Assembly: GCA_947311845.1 (NCBI GenBank)
Contig: CAMZMU010000080.1
Coordinates: 20,338,132 to 20,402,131, forward strand
Direction of reading: 5' to 3'
Length of the DNA stretch: 64,000 nucleotides
DNA from: Poa pratensis
Taxonomy: Eukaryota > Streptophyta > Magnoliopsida > Poales > Poaceae
The notes under the pieces were generated by a model. It saw nothing but the letters and a program-made list of their open reading frames with translations, had not been told where the DNA came from and searched no databases. The position numbers were made by a program, and so were the translations under genes. Shown here piece by piece: positions 44,846 through 58,198 of this stretch (within the stretch, counting starts at the first letter, position 1; each line of letters begins with the position of its first letter).

Positions 44846-47800
44846 ATTAGGTTGTACAAACAAACTAGCGAGGGCAGAGCTAGAAACAGGATTGGTCGAC
44901 GATAACATGAGGCAGAAAACATACAACACTTGAAGAGCCTAAGACGCCGACAAGGTTGAACACCTTCATAAAGACAGGGCTGCGCCGCCTAATCCAATAT
45001 CCCTGTTCGACACGAGACACCGTTGTCGGTGGGCTGGAGTTCACCCAAGAACTTGGGCCGGCCGCACTAACGGACGCTGCACCTCGACGTGAAGGGCAGA
45101 ACCAAATAGGCAAACTCCGCCTTTGTCAAATATCACCGTCACTGCCACCACACTACCACAGGAAGAGAGAGAAACCATGAACTACAAGGCGGCACTTTCA
45201 GGAAGGAAACGACACTAGAGTTCTGTCACTACCCGATCCGGAGGGATATATGGTTTTCACTCAAAGCATAGGGGGAAGTGGGGAAGAACTGTGACGACGC
45301 CTTTAAGAAGGTAACAGTGCCCACAGGCGTCGTTGCCATCAGCCAACTAATCGTTGCCAGCAGATCCAAGTGTGGCCTACTGCCGAGGTAGCTATCGAAC
45401 CACATCCACGGTTCGCCACTCGCCGGTGATCACGCCGCCCTCACAGCCATGACCACCAGACATTCACTGAGGCACGACCCCCGCCTTGGCACCACCCTGG
45501 CAACCGCAGAGATCCCACACTCACCCCATCATCGAAGAAGACAGGTTGCTCGTGCGAGGCCGGCCACCCCAACCACCACAACGAGCACAACTCCACGACA
45601 CCTGCCCACGTCAGCCTCCCGTACGTTGCCCACACCAGACCACCTCTCCTCCCTACGGTACGCCCCAGAATGGCAAGGAGGCAGCGCACCGGCTAGCGAG
45701 AAACAGTCCCGAACGACAAGGAGACGCGCGGGTAGTCCTTGATCTGGATTTGGCCGCATGGCCCTCAACGTCCTAGCTATCAACTATCATTGTTTTTTTT
45801 TTGAATTTTACCGATATTTTTTTATCATTGTTGTTATTGGGAACTAGCAATCCATAGATCACATTGTGCTAGTTCAATTGAATCAGCCAACTGGCCTCCG
45901 GATCGTGCACCTACAACTGTTCCGTTGCTACGTATATGTTCTCCATCACCTTAGGCGACCTGCAACTGAAGCTAGTTACAGAGAGAGGAGAAGGGCTTCG
46001 TATTTTTAGGTCTTGCCTAAAAGCTCTTGTTGAGGTAAGAGTCCCTCTTGATCTTTCGGTAGGCGACCTACAGTTCATTTGGATCACTTGTTTTTTGCGT
46101 TTTATGTTATTTTCCATTTCAGACTATTTTCTACCATGTGCATGTTTGTTACAAATCTTTTGAGTAATAAAGCGCACTTTATCGGGAAAAACAGAGCGCT
46201 TGGCAGCACTACCGGTTTTCTTATCGCCAATTTATTTTAAAGAAGGTCGTTCGATGAATGGGGGAGTAGGGACAAGAGCAAGCGAGCGGCAACCCTAGGC
46301 GGGGTGGGGTAAAATTTGCTTTTCCCCTAATTAATTATCCGGACTTATATTGAGTACTAATGCTACGCGAGATTTTTTTTACAAATTTATATTTACTTAC
46401 TGACTCACATGGAGAACAAACTATGAGGTTTGCAACCTTGAAGTTGGGAGGATAGGGAATTCAACTAACCCAGTGTCCCCACGTCTTTGGTCCGTAACAA
46501 TCCTCCCGTAAATGCTATCTTCCCGATATATCAATATATTATCCTTTATAAAAAACACAACAGTTCATATTTGGTATCGTATCATTGTTTTTTAATACGT
46601 TTCAGTGGCATAAACGACAAGTCCAATTGTTCTGTACCGCGTAGCGAAGATCACAGTCAAACAATTCCAGGACGTGTACAACGAAAGCGATTAAGGTCGA
46701 ACCTAATACGGTACACACCACACTCTCCTCTGTCTGGAACTACCATCGGAGGCAGCGCGTCATACCCTGTTGCTCGGCTTCCACATCGCTTGTGCGACAC
46801 AAGAGCACATGACATCTCACCTTGTTGTGGATGAAGCTTAGCTGAACATGCCAGATAGCAATAGAGTAGCATGCTCACGCACGCGCATGAGCACGAGGTC
46901 AAGTGGATCTGGATTCTCGACACCTTCCATTCATATCGACATTGTATCATACAACCATGCCAGCTATATACTCCGTATCATATATACATGTTATGATACT
47001 ATTACTGGGTATATATATGTTCGGCTCCTCAATTTTTCCTCTTTGATCTCTTGAACGATGCCATGTAGCTTACTGGATTGGAATATGGTGGTTGTTATTT
47101 ATTCAGAAAGAGCTGGGGACTGAATCGTGACTCTCGCATCATATATAGGTGAGCTTGAAGGAGGACTGGTGCTCAATTGAACCCGTGTTGGTGGCATGGA
47201 CAGTGTTGCCGGCACGGAGATAAATTGCACATGGCTCTCTTAAACCTTAAAGCAACTACCCGCAAAAAAAAAGTGTAAAACTACCCGTGTGATGTTTTCA
47301 TTGGCATGTTCACTCTTCTGAAAGCTTATATATTAATTATCGAACTAAGTTAAAAGGACATATATTATATTGAGAAAATAGGACAAATTCCAATGCATCA
47401 GAAGAACAGTTTAATTACAAGTTTGGAAAGTACCAGAAAAGGCATGGTGAGTTGGTGACAAAGTTACAACAGACTAGTCACTAAGGGTGTGTTTGGTTTA
47501 GGGGATATGATTTGGGGGTTGAGGGCATCCCAACCACCTGGTTAGTGATAGCCATTTTTCATGTTTGGTTTGAAAAATAAAATGTGGTTGATGGTAATCA
47601 ATTTTGTGTTTGGTTGGAAGGATGAAAAAATGGATATATTGTTGTGATGACCACTATGTCACGAGGTGGTGAGATTACTCCAATATATGTTTTAGCTCGG
47701 ATTAAACAAAATACATACTCCTCAACTCAAGAGAAAAATGTTAGGCGCCGGCTTCAACTGTGTAAAAAAAATAAAAATCAGTACATACGGCACTAATTTC

Positions 47801-49279
47801 CTATCTAAGCTGGCTTGCAAAATCGATTCTAGCTAGTTCTCTCAGGTGCCTGCAGCACTAATTTCGTAGCTAGCTCTCTCATGTGCGTGCTAGTCGCTGC
47901 CACACGGGCACCTCGGGCCAGCGCCCAGCACGCTCGTGTTCATCCGCCGTCACAAAAGCAGCAGAGAGCAAGAGGTTGAGAGCAGCGGAGAGAGGACGGA
48001 AAGGTGCATGAACGATTCGCGAGACAGGAGCGACGACCAGCCCGTCCGGCGCCGTTCCACACCGCCGGCCCAAGCCGAGACAGAGACAGCGCATCTCCGC
48101 CGCCGACTGAGAAGGAGAGAGGAAAGTACATGTGCAGCCTCTGCCGGTAGAAGCTCATCAACATGTTTGAATCTCAACAACTAAAGATCATTGTTTAGAC
48201 TTGGTACTCGAAAAGTGACATTACCTCTCCGTGCTAGTAGAAATAAATATACCTCACCAGATTTTCAGCTATGAACATCGTAATAGAGAACCACCACCAA
48301 TCTTCGGGGGTAGATGTGCATCCTATACTAAAAAGATTACCAGTCCGCCAACATCTGCCAAACACTACTCGACAATAGGCGTGAAAGGATGAGGGTGTCA
48401 AATATCTGGTCACAAAGGACACATACATAGTGCTGGAGGAGGTTTTTAGCGAGGATACGCTCTTTGAGCCATGCATAACTACCGGAAGAAACGACATTTG
48501 GGCTCTACTCTAGACTTCCACAGATTTCTGAAGTTGATCTTTGAAGAGTATTTTAGGAATAACATGAACCAATCTCAGTTCAAGAGATGAATCTTCCTTG
48601 TCTCCAAGTTGCGCATATCTTGGTGACACAGTGCAATCTAATTGTTGATAAAGATACAAAGGTTGTTAGCACCTGTTCATGGTACCTAAGTAGATAGTCT
48701 TTAAACATTCAGTTGCACGCCGGAGGAAGACGTAACAAAAATATTTGGGCATTTCCCCTTTTTTGCAAGATTAAAGGACACTGAAATGTCCAACCGGTTT
48801 CCTTTGTAAACTGGATTTGTTTTTTTTTTTTTACAAATAGCTAGAGCTCCTAGCGGTTGCTTAAAGGAGGACTTCAAACATGGAGCAATTAAACTTGGAC
48901 ACTTGTCCGCCCAATTAGCAAGCTTGACATGCATCAGTTTTTAGCTTTTTTTCGTGGAACGATATCTTCAAAACTATATCTAATATTTTTGGCAAATGTA
49001 TTGTAGACGCCATTTTTGTCTACTGATTATTTTTGTTGCCTCATAGACGGGCACTTAGCAAATTACTTTCAATGTAATTTTGTCTAATGGAATTTATAGG
49101 ATGTGCCTTAGATAGCGCCTAGCGCTAAAATATTTATTATTTTGAGAAAACAAACAGGCACGCCAATAGATCTGATATATTATGATAAAGTTCCTCGTGA
49201 CGTCATGAATATGGTAATGTGCGATGTTTGCACCTAGCGTCATATATTTCCAAAAAAATTGAATGTTGCACAAACACCG
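44846..49279. other. Gene-poor DNA
   Basis: GC-rich patches lie at 45400-45770 and 47880-48130, with no convincing protein. A minus-strand patch near 48240-48500 (ILAKNLLQHYVCVLCD in one frame) may be a LINE zinc-binding remnant. A hAT-like string gtgtgtttggttt at about 47486 has no partner end. Nothing else is supported. Confidence 0.4.
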
Positions 49280-50367
49280 TGAAAGAGCATTTCGTGATCC
49301 CTTGTGTTTTGTGTGTTAGTTAACAACACTAGTAATATTTTTATCATGTGTTAAGTGATGCAGGTTTTAGTTGTAAAACATATGTGCATCAACACCAAAA
49401 AGAAAGAAGAAAAGAGCTTGCAAGCTTCTGTTGGTAACCGGAGATTTCATACCGGATATTTGGTGTCAACCGGAATATCCGGTTCTGAGGAAGATTCAAG
49501 GAAATTCTATATGGACCAGAGCTCGAAGTTTCTGTAGGTGATCGGATATGTGCAGCCGGAGATTTCTATATGGACCGGAATATCCAGCTGACCGGAATAT
49601 CCGGTCATAACTTATACCGGAATATCCGGTTTCTCTGCTTCTCCAACGGGCAGATTTTTGGGAGGGGTATATACCCCTCCACTTACCTCCAGCCAGCTAG
49701 CTCGCCCAACATTGAAGTCCACCATTATTGCAAGCTCAAGAATCACTAGATCTCCCAAACCCTCCACCCAAACTTGTTGATCTTTGGAGGATTGAAGGAG
49801 AAGGCCCCGATCTACATCTTCACCAAGCCTTTTTCATTTCCCCCTTATTCACTTGAGAGACCATTTGCTAGGGTTTCCATTGGGAAAACCTAACCCCTTG
49901 TTGTACTCACTTGTTGTTGATTGCTACAGGTGGTTGACTTGGGAGCCCCCAATCCATTTGTGGGTTGTGCCCCAAGAGTGTTGTAAAGGCTCCGGATTCC
50001 GCCTTGAAAGATTCCGATTAGTGGAAGGTGAACCAAGCCTTGGCAAGGTTCATCGGAGAATAGGGTGAGGCCAGTTGTGGCGCTTGAGCTTTGAAAGCTC
50101 ACACCCCTCCAACGAGACGTACTCCCCTAAAAAGGAGGAACTCGGTAATAACCCCGTGTCTCTGTGTGCTTCCCGATCAGTTACTTCTTATCTTAGCCTT
50201 TACTTGTATCTTGTGCCTTGTCTAGTGTTAACTTGTCATATAGGTAAATTCACCTTAGGTGCATATCTAGAGAATTTACCTTTGTGTCGAGCCTAAATTT
50301 GAAAAAGAACTAAAAATTGAGTAGCACCTATTCACCCCCCCTCTAGGTGGCCATACCGATCCTTTCA
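49280..50367 (+). mobile_element. Solo LTR with perfect 5-bp target duplication
   Basis: It starts TGAAAG (49280) and ends CTTTCA (50367), a 6-bp terminal inverted repeat with the TG...CA ends of LTRs. The string caccg flanks it on both sides (49275-49279 and 50368-50372). The left part has repeated ccggaatatccgg motifs (49472-49632). The right part ends in the cacctattcaccccccctct type of string common at the end of cereal LTRs. No internal domain or second LTR follows, so recombination removed the body. Confidence 0.9.
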
Positions 50368-50814
50368 CACCGTCACACATTACCACACTCTATGACGGTT
50401 CAGTAACTTCCATGACGAACGTAGCACACATTACCACACTCTGTGACAGTAGCTCTGACTCGGTCATGCACTCGCACGAAAAGACGGAAGTTCTGGTCTC
50501 GAGCTAGTTGGGTTGTCGATCCAGGTTTCGCCGAGACCACACAGCCCAACAAGCGGTTGTCTCCTCTTTCTTCTACACCAAACCTTTGAAAACAGGGGCA
50601 TACACCTATGATTGCCGAAAGCGGCCCAACAACAGGTATCGTTTCTCTTTCCTTTTTCTTTATTGTTTTATTTCCCCTTTTCTATGTCTTTACAGTAAAA
50701 AAATGTGTTGATGTTTTTGGAAAAAATATTTAAAAAAAGCATTCTGAAAAATAAATATTCACATATGTATAAAGGTAATAATAAATAATATTTATCTTAC
50801 TTGAGCCATTTTTA
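50368..50814. other. Flank of the solo LTR, no gene
   Basis: The string acattaccacactct(a/g)tgacgg recurs at about 50378 and 50430. Nothing further is recognised. Confidence 0.5.
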
Positions 50815-51325
50815 AATATGAAAATTTATGTTATTTCGATATTTTTTAAATTTGAACATTTATGGTATTTGAACAATTTTTCAAAATATGATCATTTATG
50901 TTATCCGAACGGTTTTTTCGAAACATTCGTTCTATTTGAACGGATTTTATATATGAACGATCTTTCCAATAAGAACATTTATGTTATAGAACTCTTTTTT
51001 TTAATGTGAACATCTATGGTATTTGAACAAATTTTCAATACAAAGTAATAATAAATAATATTTACCTTATTGGAACCATTTTTAAATATGAACATTTATG
51101 TTATTTGAACGATTTTTAAATATGAACATTTATGTTATGTGAACGATTTCTCAAAATATTAACATTTATGTTATTCGAACATTTTTCTTCAAAAACATCA
51201 TTCATTCTATTTGAACAATTTTCCAATAGGAACGATTTTCCAATAATAACATTTATGTTATATAAATACTTTTTAAAAATAGGAACATATATGTTATTTG
51301 AACAAATGTTCAATATGAACTAAAC
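50815..51325. repeat. AT-rich degenerate tandem repeats
   Basis: The unit (t)gaacatttatgttatttgaac, with variable spacers of 10-20 bases such as gattttt(a)aaata, recurs about ten times. No frame carries a recognisable protein. Confidence 0.75.
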
Positions 51326-51590
51326 AATTAATAATATAATTATAAAACATAAAAAAATATAAAACAGAAAATACAATACGAAAAAGGAAACAGAAAAAAG
51401 ACAGAAGACAAAATGAAAACAAAATTTAAAAACAAAACATAAAAGAAGAAAAGATGAAAAAAAGGAAAAAACGATTTTTCAAGAACACGCGCGAAAAAAA
51501 AAACGATAAAACCTGTCAAAGAGCATCGAAACAGAAAACCAAAATAATCGACGAAAAGGAAAAAAAAGAACGTGCGTAGAGCCAGGAATA
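51326..51590. other. Purine-rich low-complexity DNA
   Basis: An A/G-rich stretch (about 80 percent purine). A long minus-strand frame of Phe and Leu codons reflects this composition. Confidence 0.6.
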
Positions 51591-51599
51591 CCGAAGAAA

Positions 51600-52247
51600 T
51601 GTTTTGGGCCGGCCCACAGGACGTTACAAAGGTCCTTAATGTTAGAGCTTGGTTTTGGTTGTTTTCTTCTTCGTCAATGGAGATGGCTTCATCTGCAATA
51701 AGTGATCTTCCGCGCTTCGTTCGACGGCGTGATCTCCTTCCCGACGTCATGGTGGCTTTGGAAGATTAAGTTTGTCTAGGTATGGTTCTTCAGATCTTGC
51801 TTCGCCAGATCAATCTTGGATTGTTTCTTATGGTTGCCGCGAGGAGGATTGTCCTCGCAATATCTATCCCGGTTATTACGTCTTCGGCAATGGTGATTCG
51901 TTCTCTCGGCTCCCAACGACGTCGACAAAGTGGTTCGGTTATTTGTCCCTGGAATATCAGTGGTGGTGCTCTTGCCGATGTTGCTTGATTAATTTAATGG
52001 CTGCGTACGTGCACAAAGCCTTGGCATTGCGGCTCAAAATTAAAAGGGGAGAACCTTCGTTGGTATTCACAGGTCTGTGGTTTGGTGTATTCGGCTGCCT
52101 TCAGAAAAGTACAAGATTGTGTCATGGAAGAAGAAAGGGGTTAAAGATCTCATAGATTTATTCGTCTCTTTTAGTATTGTTTTTGTAATCGATGTAATCG
52201 TGTACTCTTTGCTGGTTTAATATATATGGTAAAATTCAAAAAAAAAG
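51600..52247 (+). mobile_element. Retroposon fragment ending in a LINE-like poly(A) tail
   Basis: It ends ggtttaatatatatggtaaa then attc and A9, close to the tail of the LINE inside the Stowaway at 61060-61097 (gttaatatatggggaaaaa). The frames upstream (51772-52152) have no recognisable domain. The left border and target duplication were not found. Confidence 0.5.
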
Positions 52248-52329
52248 TAGGTTGAACACCTTCGCCCTATAGAATTATCCACCCGTGTACTCGGAAGTTC
52301 ACATCATATATCAGCAATAGGAGCAATAG

Positions 52330-53144
52330 GAGCGGACCCAGGGGGTGGGCCGGGTGGGCCGTGGCCCACCCAGAATTTTTGGGAAAAAGTAATTTCATCT
52401 ATTATTTGTCTCTAGAACACAACGAACGAGCGACCAAACCTCACGAACAAGTGCGGAGTTGCCTTAGATCGTTCCCTAACTCATCGCCTCAGCCTCCAGG
52501 CTCCACCGTCTGCTGGCCCCTCACGACCTCGCCTCCTCTACGACTCCACATCTGGTCCTCCGGCCTCCCTCTACACACGCAGTCTGGCAGTGAACTACTG
52601 AACTCGAATCTCAGGCCTGAGGGGCTCAGCCGCTCAGCGGGTCACAACTATGTATCATTGCTTCTGTGTTTTAGTTGAGCTTCACCACTGCAACCTATAG
52701 ACCCGCAGTGGAGATTTAATAATGCAATTGTACACAATTTTTGTTATTGTACAAGCCGCGTGTCTGCAGTGGAGTAAAACTAAAACTCGTTCATCACTCT
52801 GCTTCGTCTAGAAGATTAGATCGATTGTACTTCAATTTAGGAGAATTGAGGGATGATTTTTGCCTGCCTTTTCGGAGTATATACGGACCAAAATAAGTGA
52901 ATTTGCACAATGAAACAAGTCTAGATACACGCATTTGAGAAAAAAATGCCAAAACATCTTATAATTACGAACATGCCAACTTATCATGTTTTAGACTCTA
53001 AACCAGACACCGTCAAACATATCTTTTAAACTACAATGTTGTGAATCGATTAGAAATGCATAATGTTCAATGGACAACTTTTTATTGCCGTGCATTTCTT
53101 TTTAGAGTGTGCCCACCCTCAATTTTATTTCTGCGTCCGCCACT
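52330..53144. mobile_element. hAT-like element with imperfect termini
   Basis: The left end is agcggacccaggg followed by gtgggccgtggcccaccc. The right end is gcccaccctcaa...gcgtccgccactg. Inverted, the right end reads cagtggcggacgcag, like the clear hAT terminus at 59852. No 8-bp duplication was seen, so the borders are approximate. Confidence 0.5.
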
Positions 53145-53664
53145 GGTCCCGTGTGCCCCAATTTTAGACACACGATGGAAGCTATTGGGTGATTTTTGTG
53201 GTCTGCGTTCACCTGGTTTTTTAATGATCAATGGGTCCTGAAAATTATTCTTTGGTGTACTCGTGGATGAAAAACAATTGTGAGGCAATCTTAATATTCG
53301 GGCATGGTTCGGTTGATATATTAATTTCCCCGTATAGCATACCCATTTGGTTTGAATTGTAGAACCCGTTGTTTCCCTACAACTGATGAGACTATTTAAG
53401 TTGTGTGGAAATAACCGATCAACAAGGCTATCACCCAGAAGCTGGAACTTTGTTCCCCGTATTGAAAATAAAAAACTAGGGCCCTGCTTGGCTTGTCTTT
53501 TGATTATACGGAACCGAAACATTTTACCCGCCCGTGCTGGACTTTTTGTAGGGCATTCCCACTTCTATAAAGTTTCCAGGCGGATTCACCTTATATACGC
53601 AGATCCAATCGTGGCCTACGTTGTCAAGTAATCCTAAAAACAAACCATCCTTGAATACGGAGCC
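53145..53664. other. No gene recognised
   Basis: Short frames only; no motif or repeat. Confidence 0.45.
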
Positions 53665-53679
53665 AGGAAGCGGAAAGTG

Positions 53680-54090
53680 TCTTTTGCTCCTGGGCACCAG
53701 TGGTCCTGCAACTTAAAATAATTCTAAAATCGTATTTCCCAGTTTCAAAAAATTATGATTTTTTTTTTGGATGTAGGTAAAGGCGTATCAGACAAGCGTG
53801 TAAAATATCAATTTGAAATACTTTGTATTGTGGTCTCCGTAAAAATGACAAAATCTGTTAAAATTTAGAGATATAAAACCATGCATACCCAAATCTATAA
53901 TTTTTCATTTTTGTATATCTTAGAATACAGAGTACCTCAAATTTAGTTTTGTCACGTTTGTGGTATATGACTTTGGCTACATTCTAAAAAAAATTCAGAT
54001 TTTTCTAAAACTCGTAAATATTATTTTCGAATTATTTTTAAGTGGCAGGAGCACTGGTGCCCAGAGAGGCAGGAGCCAAATATCTGTACT
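53680..54090. mobile_element. Foldback MITE with 15-bp direct repeat
   Basis: Inverted arms ctgggcaccagtggtcctgc (53699) and caggagcactggtgcccag (54046) continue inward with aacttaaaataattctaaaa pairing with ttcgaattatttttaagtgg. The direct repeat aggaagcggaaagtg is at 53665-53679 and 54091-54105. No ORF. Mutator-like origin is a guess from the duplication length. Confidence 0.75.
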
Positions 54091-54105
54091 AGGAAGCGGA
54101 AAGTG

Positions 54106-57100
54106 CGTTCGCATTTGGAGCGACCCTGCGTCACTGCGTCTTCTGGGCACGCGCTGATGCATGCGCAGCCCTCCACGCTCGGTCACGTCCTGAGGCTTGG
54201 GGCCGTGCGAGCATCCAACGCAAAGGCCAGTTGTTTTCCGGTCTCTGTTTGGTGGGGCCTTTGCACCATTGGGCACCATGCTTGGGATGTTGAATTCCTG
54301 AGGTTAAGCATGATATACCTATGTTTTCGTTCAAAATCCAACTTTCATAACATCGTAAATTCATAACTAATACATGATGCTTCGGATTCCTTAGGGTAGT
54401 CGCCGCTGGCATGATACACAAAGCGATTTTTGACCACTAGCGAGACCTAAACAAGTTGATCAGGCTTTACGACATGACGCCCCTCCACATGAACATCCTG
54501 CGCCGACAGGGGACATTCAAGGTGCAGTGCTTGAATGATGGATACATCATGACATGGTATGCCTCCCAAAATATAGTCGTTTCCGCCACGACGTACATGA
54601 TAGGCGCGCCCGCTATCTAGACCCTGGTCAGTACTATGCCGCTACATGCATAAAAGAGCCAATCAAATTCCTGGTGTCTCCCGTTCCGACTCAGACATCC
54701 ACATATAGATAGGCAAATATAGTTTCAATATCAACGAACTCTATCTATCATGACGTGGATCGATTTCAGGACTTGGTTTCTCGGTCACTAGATATAAATT
54801 ACCAAGGCTAGAAACTATGTGGAGATGTGTATGTATATATACCCGTGAGTGAGTTCGTCCTATTATTCACAGACAAGTGCACTGGATGTGCTACTGTAGC
54901 TGCAAATAAAGGACAACGTCAGCATCTAACCATTGATATAAAGGTACCTAGCTAACCAGGACCAATAATTGCTGAATCATGAGATTTCAGACGACTAGTG
55001 TACGGACCGATTATCTAAAAGATGTGCAAGGACCTATTCACAGTTACAAAATATGAAATATGTAGATGTGTTTTCCTTTTATCGAGATTCAGGGTTGATT
55101 GGGCATACATATAGACATAAAGATTACAAAATATGAAATATGTACGTGTTTTTCCTTTTTGAGGCTCGCCTCCTGAGTCGCTCTCCTCCCGACCGGCTCT
55201 GGAGGCCCTCCCGCCGCCCCAAACCATAGAAGGCCCCATCGTCTCTGGTGCTCCGGCCGCTGCTGCTGCCGACGCCGGCGGCGGTGGCGGCGCCCGGTGC
55301 TCCTCGGCGGCGGATTACAGGGGGAAGATGGTGCGCGGGCTGAGGGCATAGGGCGGCGCGGCCGTTTTGGCCGGTGCCTGACGCTCTCCGGCGTGGACAC
55401 ATCGAGGAGGAGGTGGCACACAGACGATGTGGTTGCTTTGGCCTCCATGGTTGGTGATATGGATCGCTCAGCCTTGATCTGGGTTGCCCCTCCTCGACAA
55501 CTGTTCCTGCAGGGAGATGACTTGCGGCGTGGGGGCCTGCGAGTCTTGCGAATAAAGGCGACGGTCCTAGTGCTCTTCTCGCATCAAGGCTACTTTCTGC
55601 ATGTTTGATCCTTTTCGATCCAGTCATCGATGTGTTCCGGATCTTCTGCCAGAGACCTTCACGGATTGGCATTAACCACTGGTTATCTCGAGAGGATGGA
55701 ATCCGGTCGCGCGCGCCCATATCAGCATGCGTGGCTTCATGAGGGTGTGACGCAAAACTCACGCTGGCTGTTGGAACCATGGGAGATGTGGGCATCTCGA
55801 TTTCCATGGTCTACTCATCATATACATCCTCCACCAGCCATTCGTGGGTGCCCGAGTAATGTTACTAGTAGTTAGCTCTACGGCCTTGCACACATATATC
55901 AAGTTTAATGACTTTCGGTGACTGCACTAGCATCATGGATGACTTGAAATTGTACGCAACGTGTGAAACCACCGATTCATTCTGACTAAGATCATCTCCA
56001 AGGGCATTGGCAATTTGTCCCTTGTTTGTAATAATAGAAAATTTTAGCAATCTGGGCAAAAATTGATGCTCCAAGAGCATTACCAAAAGTGGCCCCTCCC
56101 TCAACAAATTTAGGAAGCTTGCTAAAGTTTAGCTCTTAATTAGTAAATATGTCATTCTGCCCTACATCCTTTTGTCCCATTGACATGTGGACCACGCCCC
56201 CAAGATTCATGCTGCCCGCGCTACCCCCGATCCCCACATGTCATTTAGCTGATTGCAAAATTTTATATGAAAGCTCTTGGAGGAAACATGAGATTGGATT
56301 GTTGTACTATATATGGATTCAGTTGACTGTTCACAAGTTATCATTCTCCCCAGTTAACTATATATGAATACAGACGCTTAAGGTGGTAGTACATATGGTT
56401 AGTTTGGCGGATGATTAGATCAAAACTCAATAAGTGAATATCTGGAACTGGTGGTATCACACATGAGACACAATGGAAATATGTAGATCCGATTACTCAT
56501 AAGATTGGTTAGGTACGGAAGGGAAACACATATATGGGCCGGCAGATTGCAGAACGACCAACGAACATATATATATATATAGGAATGGGATATAGCTTAG
56601 CAAACTAAAACAATACTTGATCGTGATTGATTACGGAATTATTTATGCGACATAAAACTTTTTTCCCCATGTACAAGAGTACAGACTAAGACTGTAGATT
56701 AGAGTGACTGTCATTAGCCTGATTGTAGTATGGTTAATCTTTCTAAATGAGTAGAATAATTGATCATGATTGATTCCAAACAAGATTTGTAAATTTTGGT
56801 TGTTTTTTAAATTATTAAATTACTTTTGCATGTATAGGGTTCACTGGAGCACGAGAAATACTCGGGTACCAGCGCATCATATACATGAAAAATTTAGTAA
56901 TTCAAAAAGGTTAGGAAACACCGAATCTTTTTGTTGGAATCGAGTATGATCAAGTATTGTACTACCGTAAAAACTTTGGGGGCAAGGGATACTTGCATTG
57001 TATCCTGGGTCACAAGATTCACGAAAAAGCGCTAGATACTTGATCATCTTTGATTTATCAACCAATTTCAGAATTGTTTGACTTTTTCAATTAATAAATC

Positions 57101-57532
57101 ATTTGGCGCATATAGGGCGGGGCTGGAAACATAGAGCCAAAAATTCTTGTTTGGCATTTGCATATTTTTTCTAGTTAAAAAAATCTTGCTTTTATCCAAA
57201 AAAAACTTTTGCATGAGGTTTGCCTTAAGCGGTGAGATGTTCATATGAAAGGATTAAGCTAGTGGAGCTTAGCATACATGTGTTCTCGTTTGACATTGAA
57301 TTCAATTATATCATGGTATTTAATGCCATGATGTCAGCAGTGGGGGACTCTCAGCAGCTATACCGGAGAAATACGATCTTAGTAGAGAAAAAATTCGATC
57401 CTAGTATTTAAAAATAGTACAAAATGAAGAGGAGGCATACGGTAGGTGAAACGATCAGGGCGTGACTTAATGGAAGGTGGATGGTGGGATATCGGGCGGG
57501 CCTGCTGCCGCGTGCTCCGACATATTTTTGTG
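54106..57532. other. Gene-poor DNA with two odd patches
   Basis: The segment 54450-54620 stays open for ~56 codons (KLIRLYDMTPLHMNILRRQG) and looks codon-like, but I do not recognise it. A GC-rich patch at 55160-55610 has long frames on both strands and could be part of a retroposon. The string acaaaatatgaaatatgta is repeated at 55045 and 55125. Confidence 0.4.
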
Positions 57533-57540
57533 CTGTTGGA

Positions 57541-58070
57541 TAGGGCCGGCTCTGGCCCTAGACGACCCTGTGCGGCGCACAAGGGCCCATGTTCGAAGGG
57601 GGCCCATCCCTACATATGTTTATGTATATTGGCTGCTATTGAGTTAAAAATATTAAGACGTAAAGAGCCCAGGTGCCCAGTAGGCAGCAGCCCATCAGGG
57701 AGAGGAAAAGGCTAGGCATGTACGTGCTCGCTACTGGCTAGCCCATCGATCGATTCATCTGTTGGCTGTTCTTATCTGTTCGTGTTCTCGCCTGTCGTCT
57801 TTCACCTAAACAGAAAAGTTGGATCGTTGTAATTTGGTTCTTATTTGAGGTAATCAAATTAGGAGGGAATATTATTCGTTATATTTTGCAACTCTTTTCG
57901 AGTTTCTGTTGTAATATGACATTGCTTCGGTTATAGCAATAATTTATAGACGTCTCAAAAAATGTGTGGTTGGATTAACATTTTACGTCATACGCGTAAA
58001 TCTATAGTACCTATAGGGGCCAATTTTTCAACCTTACACAAGGGCCCCGCAAAATATAGAGCCGGCCCTG
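57541..58070. mobile_element. 530-bp hAT MITE with 8-bp TSD
   Basis: The termini are TAGGGCCGGCTCTG and, inverted, CAGGGCCGGCTCTA, with gcacaagggccc/gggcccttgtg just inside. The string ctgttgga flanks both sides (57533-57540 and 58071-58078). No ORF. Confidence 0.88.
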
Positions 58071-58198
58071 CTGTTGGATATGCTCTAAATAGGCTTAGAG
58101 TGCCGACAGGCTCAATTGTAGGTACTTGAGGATGGCTTACAATCCGTAAAGTTGTGTTACGTGGACTATTCTCAGGAAGGACCATGTTATTTACTTGT

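Noticed and set aside
47480..47600. hAT-like gtgtgtttggtttagg string
   Set aside because: Only one end is visible and the string is common in grass DNA; no duplication found.
51340..51750. Phe/Leu-rich minus-strand frame resembling membrane segments
   Set aside because: An artefact of an A/G-rich plus strand.
55124..55807. 227-codon minus-strand frame
   Set aside because: It is Arg/Ser/Pro-rich with no recognisable domain and overlaps other long frames in a GC-rich patch. It may be retroposon sequence.
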